From Polynucleobacter sp. MWH-UH25E (GTDB taxonomy: Bacteria; Pseudomonadota; Gammaproteobacteria; Burkholderiales; Burkholderiaceae): 64,000 bases of DNA. Positions 55,982-64,000 of this stretch are shown in pieces. The notes beneath the pieces are model-generated. The model ran no database searches, was not told the origin of the DNA, and saw only the letters and a list, made by a program, of their open reading frames with translations. Where the stretch lies: the NCBI RefSeq assembly GCF_018687095.1, contig NZ_CP061286.1, positions 1,054,001 to 1,118,000 of the forward strand, given 5' to 3'. Position 1 is the first letter of the stretch; every line of letters begins with the position of its first letter. A program made the translations under genes and the position numbers.

Positions 55982-56324
55982 TCAAATGCTCAATATTTGG
56001 CTTTGTGATGCAAGAGGGGGTGAGCCCACGCTCAAGCCATTCGAGCTGGTCATTGAGTCGGGCCAGAGTCCGACGGTGGGACTTGCCTTGGTAAAGGCTG
56101 GATTCGCATTGAACCAAGAGGATCCGGCAATCTCCAGAAAGGGCTGTTTTGGAGTTTTCGGGAAACGCAAGGACTGGGATAGCCCTATTTACGAAGGCGA
56201 CCGCCTAGAGCTTTATCCCCCCTTGTTGATTGACCCCAAGGCGGTACGCCGCAAGAAGGCGAACCAGAACCAGGACGCCAAATTCCAGGCTGCGGCAGCC
56301 AAAAGGAGGGCTAGGAGGCTATAA
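55974..56324 (+). CDS. rnfH: RnfH family protein (RatB)
   Basis: A 116-residue ubiquitin-like beta-grasp protein. The family is found with ratA or with rnf electron-transport genes; the function is unclear. The segment YEGDRLELYPPLLIDPKAVRR near 78-98 is the usual C-terminal core, followed by a basic tail (KRRARRL). It overlaps ratA by 8 bases and stops 26 bases before guaB. Confidence 0.87.
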   Translation: MADQMLNIWLCDARGGEPTLKPFELVIESGQSPTVGLALVKAGFALNQEDPAISRKGCFGVFGKRKDWDSPIYEGDRLELYPPLLIDPKAVRRKKANQNQDAKFQAAAAKRRARRL

Positions 56325-56350
56325 TCTGTTTTTGCGACTAGGGGTTTTGC

Positions 56351-57814
56351 ATGCGACTCATTCAAAAAGCACTCACTTTTGACGATGTGCTCCTCGTACC
56401 GGCCTACTCATCGGTACTCCCTCGAGATGCCAGTTTGGCTAGTAAATTAACTCGGGATATTTCACTTAACACGCCATTAGTATCCGCTGCGATGGATACT
56501 GTCACAGAAGGTCGTTTGGCCATTGCCATGGCTAGTGAGGGTGGAATCGGTATTGTTCATAAAAACTTGAAGCCTGCCGAGCAAGCTCGTGAAGTGGCAA
56601 AAGTTAAGCGTTATGAGTCCGGTGTTCTGCGTGATCCCATCACCATCAGTCCGGATGTGACAGTGCGCCAAGTGATTCAACTATCACGTGAACATGGATT
56701 TTCCGGATTTCCAGTTTTAGTTGGCAAAGAAGTTGTTGGCATCATCACCAATCGTGATTTGCGCTTTGAAGAAGATTTGGATGCGCCAGTAAAAAACAAG
56801 ATGACTCCACGTGAGCGTTTGGTAACGGTAAAAGAGGGTGCCTCATTAGAAGAAGCAAAACGTTTGATGAGTCAGCATCGCTTAGAGCGCGTTCTTGTTG
56901 TGAATGACAAGTTTGAGTTGCGCGGCCTCATTACTGTAAAAGATATTCTGAAGGCAACCGAACACCCTAATGCCTGTAAAGACAGTGAAGGCAAGCTCCG
57001 TGTGGGCGCGGCGGTTGGAGTGGGCCCGGATAATGATGAGCGTATTGAATTATTAGTGCGCGCTGGCGTGGACGTCATTGTTGTAGATACTGCTCATGGC
57101 CATAGTCAAGGTGTCCTCGATCGTGTGAAATGGGTGAAGAAGAACTATCCTCAAGTACAAGTTATCGGTGGCAATATCGCTACTGGTGATGCCGCAAAAG
57201 CATTGGCTGATCATGGTGCTGATGGTGTGAAGGTGGGTATTGGCCCAGGCTCAATTTGCACTACTCGTATCGTGGCGGGTGTAGGTGTTCCTCAAATTTC
57301 CGCAATCGTGAATGTGGCTACCGCTCTTAAAGGCACAGGTATTCCACTGATTGCAGACGGTGGTATTCGTTACTCTGGCGATGTTGCAAAAGCACTAGCT
57401 GCTGGCGCAAGCGCTGTCATGATGGGTGGCATGTTTGCAGGTACTGAAGAAGCTCCAGGAGAAGTGTTCCTGTATCAAGGCCGCTCTTACAAGAGTTATC
57501 GCGGTATGGGGTCTTTGGGTGCGATGGCCGATGGTTCAGCCGACCGTTATTTCCAAAGTGATATTGTTGCGAATGCTGAGAAGCTCGTGCCTGAAGGTAT
57601 TGAAGGCCAAGTTCCCTATAAAGGTAGCGTGCTTGCCATCTTGCATCAATTGACGGGTGGTATTCGTTCTTCCATGGGTTATCTGGGTTGCAAGACAATT
57701 GCTGAACTGCATGAAAAAGCCAATTTTGTGGAAATTACATCGGCGGGTGTGCGTGAGTCGCATGTGCATGATGTGAAGATCACTAAGGAAGCGCCTAACT
57801 ACCATATTGATTAA
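56351..57814 (+). CDS. guaB: IMP dehydrogenase
   Basis: Oxidises IMP to XMP with NAD, the branch-point step to guanine nucleotides. The 487-residue barrel has two CBS domains inserted at about 95-210 and the catalytic loop GPGSICTTRIVAG with Cys303. Next to guaA, which takes XMP on to GMP, with 36 bases between. A TATAAT at 56320 overlaps the rnfH stop but lacks a -35. Confidence 0.98.
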   Translation: MRLIQKALTFDDVLLVPAYSSVLPRDASLASKLTRDISLNTPLVSAAMDTVTEGRLAIAMASEGGIGIVHKNLKPAEQAREVAKVKRYESGVLRDPITISPDVTVRQVIQLSREHGFSGFPVLVGKEVVGIITNRDLRFEEDLDAPVKNKMTPRERLVTVKEGASLEEAKRLMSQHRLERVLVVNDKFELRGLITVKDILKATEHPNACKDSEGKLRVGAAVGVGPDNDERIELLVRAGVDVIVVDTAHGHSQGVLDRVKWVKKNYPQVQVIGGNIATGDAAKALADHGADGVKVGIGPGSICTTRIVAGVGVPQISAIVNVATALKGTGIPLIADGGIRYSGDVAKALAAGASAVMMGGMFAGTEEAPGEVFLYQGRSYKSYRGMGSLGAMADGSADRYFQSDIVANAEKLVPEGIEGQVPYKGSVLAILHQLTGGIRSSMGYLGCKTIAELHEKANFVEITSAGVRESHVHDVKITKEAPNYHID

Positions 57815-57850
57815 AAATAAATAAACGCTGACTTAAAGAGTGATTGTTTC

Positions 57851-59458
57851 GTGCACGACAAAATACTGATTCTCGACTTTGGTTCACAAGTAACTCAATT
57901 AATTGCAAGACGTGTGCGGGATGGGCGGGTGTATTCAGAGATACACCCCTATGATTGCGATCCAGAATTTATCCGCAAATTTATTCAAGAGCAGGGCGGC
58001 AAGGGAATCATTCTCTCTGGTGGTCCAAGCTCAGTTACAGAGGCTGGCAGTCCACGAGCTCCGCAAATTGTGTTTGAACTCGGCGTTCCTGTATTGGGCA
58101 TCTGCTATGGCATGCAAACTATGGCAACTCAATTGGGTGGCGCAGTTGCCTCAGCGGAGTCACTTGGAAAGGCTCGCGAATTCGGATATTCAGAAGTACG
58201 TGCTCACGGTCACACCAATTTGCTCAAAGGCATTCAAGATTTTTCTACCAGTGAAGGCCATGGCATTCTGAAGGTATGGATGAGCCACGGCGACTCAGTA
58301 ACTAAACTGCCCCCTGAGTTTGCTTTAATGGCTTCGACGGATTCTTGCCCAATCGCAGGCATGGCAGATGAGAAGCGTCGCTTCTATGCGTTCCAGTTTC
58401 ATCCAGAGGTAACGCATACCATTCAGGGTACAGCAATACTTGATCGCTTTGTGCATCAAATCTGCGACTGTAAGCCAGATTGGGTAATGGGCGACTACAT
58501 CGCGGAGGCAGTGGAACATATTCGCAAACAAGTTGGCGATGAAGAAGTTATTTTGGGTTTATCCGGCGGTGTGGACTCGAGCGTTGCAGCTGCATTGATT
58601 CACCGCGCTATTGGTGACCAGCTGACTTGTGTATTTGTTGATCACGGTCTACTTCGCCTAAATGAAGGCGATATGGTGATGGAGATGTTTGCGCGCAATC
58701 TGGGTGTCAAGGTGATCCGCGTTGATGCAAAAGATACCTTTATGTCTAAGCTCGCTGGTGTATCTGATCCAGAGGCTAAGCGAAAAATCATTGGCAAAGA
58801 GTTTGTGGAAATTTTTCAGGCTGAGTCTGGAAAGATTAAGAACGCCAAGTGGTTGGCGCAGGGCACTATCTATCCAGATGTGATTGAATCTGCTGGTAAA
58901 GGTAAAAAAGGTGCTCATACTATTAAGAGTCACCACAATGTTGGTGGCTTGCCTGAAGATATGCATCTGAAGTTGCTTGAGCCATTGCGCGAACTCTTTA
59001 AGGATGAGGTGCGTGAACTTGGCGTGGCTTTAGGACTTCCTCGTGAGATGGTGTATCGTCATCCATTCCCTGGCCCAGGCCTTGGTGTTCGCATCTTGGG
59101 TGAAGTGAAGGCTGAGTTTGCAAGTCTGTTGCAGAGAGCGGATGCGATTTTTATTGAAGAGTTACGCAATACTATTGATGAAGCCACTCAAAAATCTTGG
59201 TATGACCTAACGAGTCAGGCATTTGCGGTATTTTTGCCGGTGAAGTCTGTTGGCGTGATGGGTGATGGTAGAACTTATGAGTATGTTGTTGCTCTACGTG
59301 CGGTACAGACACAAGACTTTATGACTGCGCACTGGGCGCATTTACCGCATGATCTGCTTGGTAAAGTTTCTAATCGCATCATCAATGAAGTGCGCGGCAT
59401 CAACCGTGTGGTGTATGACATTAGCGGAAAACCTCCTGCCACGATCGAGTGGGAATAA
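57851..59458 (+). CDS. guaA: GMP synthase (glutamine-hydrolysing)
   Basis: Aminates XMP to GMP using glutamine. The 535-residue protein has a class I amidotransferase domain (about 1-200) with nucleophile Cys85 in LGICYGMQ and the His-Glu pair in FHPEV, then the ATP-pyrophosphatase domain with LGLSGGVDSS near 234-243 and a C-terminal dimerisation domain ending KPPATIEWE. Starts at GTG 57851. Follows guaB in the usual order. Confidence 0.98.
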   Translation: MHDKILILDFGSQVTQLIARRVRDGRVYSEIHPYDCDPEFIRKFIQEQGGKGIILSGGPSSVTEAGSPRAPQIVFELGVPVLGICYGMQTMATQLGGAVASAESLGKAREFGYSEVRAHGHTNLLKGIQDFSTSEGHGILKVWMSHGDSVTKLPPEFALMASTDSCPIAGMADEKRRFYAFQFHPEVTHTIQGTAILDRFVHQICDCKPDWVMGDYIAEAVEHIRKQVGDEEVILGLSGGVDSSVAAALIHRAIGDQLTCVFVDHGLLRLNEGDMVMEMFARNLGVKVIRVDAKDTFMSKLAGVSDPEAKRKIIGKEFVEIFQAESGKIKNAKWLAQGTIYPDVIESAGKGKKGAHTIKSHHNVGGLPEDMHLKLLEPLRELFKDEVRELGVALGLPREMVYRHPFPGPGLGVRILGEVKAEFASLLQRADAIFIEELRNTIDEATQKSWYDLTSQAFAVFLPVKSVGVMGDGRTYEYVVALRAVQTQDFMTAHWAHLPHDLLGKVSNRIINEVRGINRVVYDISGKPPATIEWE

Positions 59459-59474
59459 ACATCGTTTTTTTGAG

Positions 59475-60272
59475 ATGACTGAGTTGCGCCAAACTGCCCT
59501 TGAAATTTTGGCAATGACAGACCCACAGATCAAGGTCGGTCGTATATTTCAGTTGTTTGATGGCTATCAACAACAAGATCTGAAGATTGATAGTGCTGCA
59601 ATCTATGATTACTCCAATCTTCGGCTCCCTGGTCGACCACAAAAACCAGAGTTAGTTCCCCCTTTAGATGTTCCCAAAAGAAAGATGGACACCGTTGAGG
59701 GCAGAGCATCTCTACTGCACTCATTGGCGCATATCGAATTTAATGCCATCAATCTTGCCTTAGATGCCATCTGGCGCTTCCCAGATATGCCGGAGCAGTA
59801 TTACGCAGACTGGTTAAAGGTTGCCAAAGAAGAGGCTTATCACTTCACTCTCATTAATGAATATCTTCAAGCTATTGGATATTCCTATGGAGACTTTCAA
59901 GCCCACAACAGTCTGTGGGAGATGGTTGAGAGAACGCAGGATTCGGTAATTGCCAGAATGGCCTTGGTGCCCCGGACAATGGAAGCGAGAGGCCTCGATG
60001 CCGTGCCGATGATTCGTGATCGATTCAAACAAATTAAAGATGCGCGCGCTGTTGAGATTCTCGATATTATTCTGCGCGATGAAATTGGGCATGTATCTAT
60101 TGGAAATTATTGGTTTAATTATTTATGTGATAAGGCAGGGCTATCTCCAATTTCAATTTATCGAGACTTAGCAAGGCAATACCGTGCCCCAAAATTGAGA
60201 GGTCCATTCAATCTAGATGCTCGTAAGCAAGCGGGGTTTACGGTTGAAGAATTAGGTTTGCTTGGGTTATAG
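59475..60272 (+). CDS. Ferritin-like DUF455 family protein
   Basis: A 265-residue helical protein with candidate di-iron ligands: His86/Glu88 in LAHIEFNAINLA, Glu120 and His123 in EEAYHF, and Glu203 with His206 in DEIGHV. This is a ferritin-like four-helix pattern of the DUF455 (PF04305) family. The enzymatic role is not known to me; MiaE-like oxygenase activity is one idea. The frame extends into guaA to 59349, but ATG 59475, 16 bases after the guaA stop, is the natural start. Confidence 0.85.
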   Translation: MTELRQTALEILAMTDPQIKVGRIFQLFDGYQQQDLKIDSAAIYDYSNLRLPGRPQKPELVPPLDVPKRKMDTVEGRASLLHSLAHIEFNAINLALDAIWRFPDMPEQYYADWLKVAKEEAYHFTLINEYLQAIGYSYGDFQAHNSLWEMVERTQDSVIARMALVPRTMEARGLDAVPMIRDRFKQIKDARAVEILDIILRDEIGHVSIGNYWFNYLCDKAGLSPISIYRDLARQYRAPKLRGPFNLDARKQAGFTVEELGLLGL

Positions 60273-60299
60273 TCAATTTAGAAGATCTATGGAGGAAAT

Positions 60300-61002
60300 T
60301 TGAATTTATCTCGTCGTGTTTTCATCACTTCAGCAGCTGTGGCCCCTGTAGCTTGTGGTGTGCCATTGGGCTATGAGCGTGGCACACCTGTAGCTCAACC
60401 AAATCCAATACCTTCAGTTCGCCCCCCCAAAAGTAGGGCAAGAGTGGACTTATATCAAGCGTGATGTATTTGATGGCAAAAATCTAGGTTTGGTAACCGA
60501 GCGAGTGGCTAGTGTAGGCTCAACCATTGTGATTGAGCGCACCGATGAGAGTGGCGGAAGATTAGCCAACGAAGTGCAGGGTCCTTGGGGCATGGTTTTG
60601 ACTGATCCACAGTGGCCTAAAGTAGTGAGCTTTAATCCTGCTATTCCATTGTGGCCTCAAGAGTTAAGCGCTACTTGGAATAAGCAATTCGTTGCTAAAT
60701 ATAAATTAGCAGGATATTCAGATTCTGCTTATAACTGGCAGGAATACATGAGTGCCCATGGCTGGGAGCAAATTACTGTTCCCGCAGGCACTTTCTTAAC
60801 CTTGCGTTATCAAAGCTTAGTGAACTACGAAAGTAATGATGACAATAAAGTGAATTGCATTCGCAGAGAAACGGTTTGGTTCGCCCCAAGTATTGGTCGC
60901 TGGGTTGCGCGTGAGTCTTCTGGTTCATACATGATTCAAGGTCAGCTCGGAACTCCTAATTTAGAAGATAGCCTGCAGTGGCAATTAACTTCTTACAAGT
61001 GA
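60300..61002 (+). pseudogene. Tat-type lipoprotein of unknown function, broken by a 1-base frameshift at a C7 run
   Basis: Starts at TTG 60300 after GGAGG and reads MNLSRRVFITSAAVAPVACG, a twin-arginine signal (SRRVFI) with a lipobox-like APVAC. The frame stops at 60462-60464. The rest of the protein is in the +1 frame and runs to 61002. Removing one C from the C7 run at 60422-60428 (or one A from the A4 beside it) joins the two into 233 residues and restores PPKVGQEW, matching TPKIGQEW in the next gene, its paralogue. It may be a real pseudogene, a phase-variable gene or a sequencing error. The part after the shift looks intact and conserved (for example GWEQ, PAGTF, IGRWV). Confidence 0.75.
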
Positions 61003-61706
61003 TCTCTTGGAGGGCGTTTTTATCTATCGCTCTATTAATATTATTGGCGGGGTGTATTTCTTCACAGCCTTTTCCTGAGGGACAGGCGCTACCGCAACCG
61101 ATTCCTGTGCCAGTAGTCAGGACTCCGAAGATTGGTCAAGAGTGGGTATACCAAGTACGAAATGTTTTTAATCAAGAGATTGTCGACACTGTTACCGAGA
61201 AAGTGGTTTCTGTTGGTGATGTGATTCGGATTCAACGTGTCGGCGTCAAGGCAGGCCTGCTGCCAGATGAAATTCAGTCGCCTTGGGGATTTGTTTTGCA
61301 AGATCCCCATTGGAGTCCGCCGCAGAAATTTCAGCAGCCAATTCCTTTTTGGCCAACACAAATGCAATCTGGTTGGAACGCATTTTATAAATCGCGTTAT
61401 GAAGTGTTATCAAATCCAGGAAATAATTTTTACTGGGGCCTAAACATGATGGCATTAGGCTGGGAGCAAACGGCTTCCCCAGCAGGTCATTTTGCTACCC
61501 TTCATTACCATAATGAAATCCCGTATTTTGAGAGTAATGATTTATTTAGGGTGATGAATATCCGTGAAGAGGATGTGTGGTTCTCCCCAGAAATCGGTCG
61601 CTGGGTCATACGCAGGGGGTCTGGGCGCTACATTACTCCTGGAGTCTTCTGGTCAAATGCTTATTGGGAAGACTATTGGCAGTGGGAGTTAGTCTCCTGG
61701 AAGTAG
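60999..61706 (+). CDS. Lipoprotein, paralogue of the preceding gene, function unknown
   Basis: A 235-residue lipoprotein from GTG 60999, which overlaps the previous stop (GTGA); the frame continues back to GTG 60978. Signal peptide with lipobox LLAGC (Cys18), so Sec export rather than the twin-arginine signal of its neighbour. The mature part has several tryptophan-rich conserved blocks shared with the neighbour: IGQEWVYQ, PWGFVLQDPHW, GWEQTASPAGHFATL and IGRWVIRRGSG. These suggest a beta-rich periplasmic or outer-membrane domain. No known family is recognised. Confidence 0.75.
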   Translation: MISWRAFLSIALLILLAGCISSQPFPEGQALPQPIPVPVVRTPKIGQEWVYQVRNVFNQEIVDTVTEKVVSVGDVIRIQRVGVKAGLLPDEIQSPWGFVLQDPHWSPPQKFQQPIPFWPTQMQSGWNAFYKSRYEVLSNPGNNFYWGLNMMALGWEQTASPAGHFATLHYHNEIPYFESNDLFRVMNIREEDVWFSPEIGRWVIRRGSGRYITPGVFWSNAYWEDYWQWELVSWK

Positions 61707-61734
61707 GCAATACGCTTAAAATGAGCGTATTGCT

Positions 61735-62388
61735 ATGTATACCGTAAAAGAACTATTCCCCACACTTCAAGGTGAAGGCGCCCATGCTGGTCGCGCAGCA
61801 GTTTTCTGCCGCTTCGCTGGTTGTAATTTATGGAGTGGTCGCGAAGAGGATCGCGCTAGTGCCATTTGCCAATTTTGCGATACCGATTTTGTGGGAAGCG
61901 ATGGTATTGGTGGCGGTAAATTTAATACTGCGCAAGATCTCGCCGCTGCGATTGAGGGGTCTTGGAAAAGCACTTCGGCCGGCCCTCAGCAACGATATGT
62001 TGTATTTACTGGTGGTGAACCATTACTGCAACTGGATAAAGATCTCATTTTCGCACTTCATCAAAAAGGTTTTGAGGTGGCTATTGAAACAAATGGCACT
62101 ATTAAAGTTCCCAAGGGTGTGGATTGGGTGTGTGTCAGTCCGAAGGCGGGATCTGATTTGGTTGTGCTCCAAGCAAATGAATTGAAATTAGTAGTGCCGC
62201 AAGCTGGTCATGACGCCCTTGAAAAATTGATGTCTCGATTTGAGAAGATGGATTACCGTAATCGCTTCTTGCAGCCAATGGATGGACCAGAGCTAAAAAT
62301 CAACACTGAGTTAGCTGTTGCTTTATGCCAAAAGCGTCCATTGTGGAGGCTAAGCATTCAATCGCATAAACTGATTGGAATTCGATAA
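61735..62388 (+). CDS. queE: 7-carboxy-7-deazaguanine synthase QueE
   Basis: Radical-SAM enzyme that contracts 6-carboxytetrahydropterin to 7-carboxy-7-deazaguanine on the queuosine path. The 217-residue protein has cysteines at 30, 45 and 48 giving the unusual cluster motif CX14CX2C (GCNLWSG ... CQFCDTDF) known for Burkholderia-type QueE, instead of CX3CX2C. FTGGEPLLQL near 91-100 is the SAM-binding GGEP motif. Followed by queD, which supplies its substrate. Confidence 0.94.
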   Translation: MYTVKELFPTLQGEGAHAGRAAVFCRFAGCNLWSGREEDRASAICQFCDTDFVGSDGIGGGKFNTAQDLAAAIEGSWKSTSAGPQQRYVVFTGGEPLLQLDKDLIFALHQKGFEVAIETNGTIKVPKGVDWVCVSPKAGSDLVVLQANELKLVVPQAGHDALEKLMSRFEKMDYRNRFLQPMDGPELKINTELAVALCQKRPLWRLSIQSHKLIGIR

Positions 62389-62427
62389 ATAGGGCGTTTA
62401 CTACGGCCAAGCTTTTAATAAACCTGA

Positions 62428-62892
62428 ATGACTAAAAAACCATCCAATATTTCTATTACACGCCGCCTAGAATTTGATTCGGGTCACCGTATCCCCAATC
62501 ACGATGGCCAATGCCGACATTTGCATGGTCATCGATATGCCATTGAGGTAACCCTCACTGGCGAAGTGGCGGATCACCCCGGTAAGGCAGACGATGGAAT
62601 GGTGTTAGATTTCGGGGATATTAAGCGCCTTGCAAACCAGTACGTGGTAGAGCCTTGGGATCATGCATTCCTAGTGGCAAAAGAAGATGAAAAATTAGTG
62701 GCGTTTTTGTCGAGCCTACCAAATCACAAAACTGTAATCATGGAACATGTGCCTACAGTAGAAAACTTAGCAAATGCTGCTTTTGCAATCTTGCAACCAG
62801 TATTCAATAAAGCCTTTGATGGTCGACTTGAACTCTCCGCAGTTCGCCTCTATGAAACGCCCAATTGTTGGGCGGATGTCCATCACCAATAA
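62428..62892 (+). CDS. queD: 6-carboxy-5,6,7,8-tetrahydropterin synthase QueD
   Basis: Converts dihydroneopterin triphosphate to 6-carboxytetrahydropterin in queuosine synthesis. The 154-residue T-fold protein has zinc ligands His20, His33 and His35 (HLHGH) and the catalytic Cys29, then DFGDIK near 70-75 and the C-terminal VRLYETPNCWADV. Directly after queE; queC and queF are not in the window. The tadA ATG begins at the next base after its stop. Confidence 0.95.
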   Translation: MTKKPSNISITRRLEFDSGHRIPNHDGQCRHLHGHRYAIEVTLTGEVADHPGKADDGMVLDFGDIKRLANQYVVEPWDHAFLVAKEDEKLVAFLSSLPNHKTVIMEHVPTVENLANAAFAILQPVFNKAFDGRLELSAVRLYETPNCWADVHHQ

Positions 62893-63351
62893 ATGACTCA
62901 AGCCGAACTTGATCATCAATTTATGCAGCAAGCTATCGAGCAAGCGCAGTTAGCTGCTCTACAGGGAGAGGTTCCTGTGGGTGCGGTTTTAGTGCGAGAT
63001 GGTCAGGTTATTTCTAAGGCATTCAATCAGCCCATTACGCATCATGATCCGAGTGCTCATGCGGAAATGTTAGCGCTTAGAGCTGCCGCCAAGACCGAAG
63101 AAAACTATCGTCTGCCAGGCAGCACCCTTTATGTCACTCTGGAACCGTGCACGATGTGCGCTGGAGCGATGCTTCATGCGCGAATAGATCGTGTTGTGTA
63201 TGGGGCGCCTGATCCAAAGACAGGAGCCGCTGGAAGCGTTTTAGATGTATTCTCATCAAAACAAATCAATCATCAGACATCAGTCGAGGGTGGGGTTATG
63301 GGTGAAGAGTGCGGTCAGTTACTACGCAGCTTCTTTAAGGAGCGCAGGTGA
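62893..63351 (+). CDS. tadA: tRNA-specific adenosine deaminase TadA
   Basis: Deaminates the wobble adenosine of tRNA-Arg(ACG) to inosine. The 152-residue zinc deaminase has His56 and Glu58 in SAHAEM and the cysteines Cys86 and Cys89 in EPCTMCAGA. It joins queE and queD in a group that modifies tRNA wobble positions. The stop overlaps the next GTG (GTGA). Confidence 0.95.
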   Translation: MTQAELDHQFMQQAIEQAQLAALQGEVPVGAVLVRDGQVISKAFNQPITHHDPSAHAEMLALRAAAKTEENYRLPGSTLYVTLEPCTMCAGAMLHARIDRVVYGAPDPKTGAAGSVLDVFSSKQINHQTSVEGGVMGEECGQLLRSFFKERR

Positions 63352-64000
63352 AGTCCATTTATCTGATTGCCCCCTCTGGCGCCAATATCGAACCTAAAAG
63401 TCCCGAGGCAGGCATTGCCTACCTTCAAAGCCAAGGGATTGAAATTGCCAATGCCCAGTGTGCGCATCGCGTTCAAGAGCGCTTTGCTGGTAGTGACGCT
63501 GAGCGTTTAAATGAGTTGAATGGTTTAGCAAAAGTTGACCCAAAAAATCTGGTGATGGCAATGCGGGGTGGATATGGCATTCATCGCTTACTACCCGACA
63601 TTGATTGGAATGCTATTGCGAATGCTGTCAAAGGCGGATTGCAAATCTGTGGACATAGTGATTTCACGGTTTTTGAACTTGCGTTGCTGGCGAAGACTGG
63701 CGCAGTCACTTTGTCTGGGCCTATGCTGAATTACGACTTTGGCCGTTTTGATGAGAGTGGCCAGAATCTTTCTCCAGATGCATTTATGTGGAAGCATTTC
63801 TTATTAGCCGCACAAGATCGTAAGCTCGATTGTCAAATTCAAGCGCCACAATCTTTCTTGGGTGAGACAACTGACAGTTCGATCTCGGGATTACTTTGGG
63901 GCGGTAACTTAACAGTGATTGCTAGTCTTGTTGGAACGCCTTATCTGCCATCTTTAACGCAAACGAAGGGTGGCATTCTATTTTTAGAGGATGTGAACGA
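63348..64000 (+). CDS. ldcA: LD-carboxypeptidase (murein tetrapeptide carboxypeptidase), 3' end beyond window
   Basis: Peptidase family S66, which trims the terminal D-Ala from tetrapeptides during peptidoglycan recycling in the cytoplasm. About 217 codons are present from GTG 63348, preceded by AGGAG at 63338-63342, and the frame is still open at the last base. Visible: IAPSG near 7-11, MRGGYGIHRLLP near 72-83, the nucleophile Ser104 in ICGHSDFT and the GGNLTVIASLVGTPY segment, which is family-typical. The remaining catalytic His lies beyond the window. Confidence 0.92.
   Translation, partial: MKSIYLIAPSGANIEPKSPEAGIAYLQSQGIEIANAQCAHRVQERFAGSDAERLNELNGLAKVDPKNLVMAMRGGYGIHRLLPDIDWNAIANAVKGGLQICGHSDFTVFELALLAKTGAVTLSGPMLNYDFGRFDESGQNLSPDAFMWKHFLLAAQDRKLDCQIQAPQSFLGETTDSSISGLLWGGNLTVIASLVGTPYLPSLTQTKGGILFLEDVN

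Noticed and set aside
56320..56325. TATAAT before guaB as a promoter
   Set aside because: It overlaps the rnfH stop codon (CTA TAA T), and the hexamer 17 bases upstream (AGCCAA) is not a -35. Probably chance.

Overview
The window looks like chromosomal DNA of a free-living betaproteobacterium of the Burkholderiales. Polynucleobacter is the best guess. The clues are the protein sequences, the moderate G+C content (mid-40s per cent by eye), very short intergenic gaps, many 4-nt ATGA/GTGA/TTGA overlaps, frequent TTG and GTG starts, and betaproteobacterial gene orders: rpfE-like/recJ/prfB/lysS, smc/zipA/ligA, rpsB to rnhB, and the Anbu cluster. The genus is an inference from memory of such genomes, not the result of a search. 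I see no rRNA genes, prophage, insertion sequence or CRISPR array. There is one tRNA gene, initiator tRNA-fMet.

Layout. 1-5.5 kb, minus strand: rpfE-like, recJ, prfB (with its programmed +1 frameshift) and lysS, ending in a hairpin terminator. 5.6-10.9 kb, plus strand: lipoprotein release (one LolC/E permease plus LolD), a TatD nuclease and ComEC. 10.9-15.6 kb: a small lipoprotein, tRNA-fMet, the potassium transporter kup, an exported coiled-coil protein and radA. 15.6-18.5 kb, minus strand: dapD, dapE and prmB behind a recognisable promoter. 18.7-25.3 kb: smc, zipA and ligA. 25.4-28.7 kb: a more AT-rich accessory cassette (FAD/NAD(P)-binding protein, Bcr/CflA-type exporter, NUDIX hydrolase). 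28.7-32.1 kb, minus strand: map and glnD.

32.4-47.4 kb is the long conserved translation and envelope cluster: rpsB, tsf, pyrH, frr, uppS, cdsA, dxr, rseP, bamA, ompH, lpxD, fabZ, lpxA, lpxB, rnhB and an rRNA methyltransferase. It joins translation, UMP supply, isoprenoid and phospholipid precursors, outer-membrane protein assembly and lipid A synthesis. 47.4-50.8 kb holds the divergent pair ppsR/ppsA. 50.8-54.9 kb, minus strand, holds a complete Anbu locus: circularly permuted ATP-grasp, alpha-E protein, transglutaminase-like protein and an Anbu proteasome-like peptidase. 55.1-59.5 kb: smpB, diverging from ratA, rnfH, guaB and guaA. 59.5-64 kb: a ferritin-like DUF455 protein, two tandem paralogous lipoproteins (the first broken by a one-base shift at a C7 run), queE, queD, tadA and the start of ldcA, which runs off the window.

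The least explained parts are the Anbu locus, whose physiological substrate is not known to me; the AT-rich three-gene cassette between ligA and glnD; the frameshifted twin-arginine-type lipoprotein beside its intact paralogue; and a structured leader in front of rpsB. Most of the rest is conserved housekeeping.
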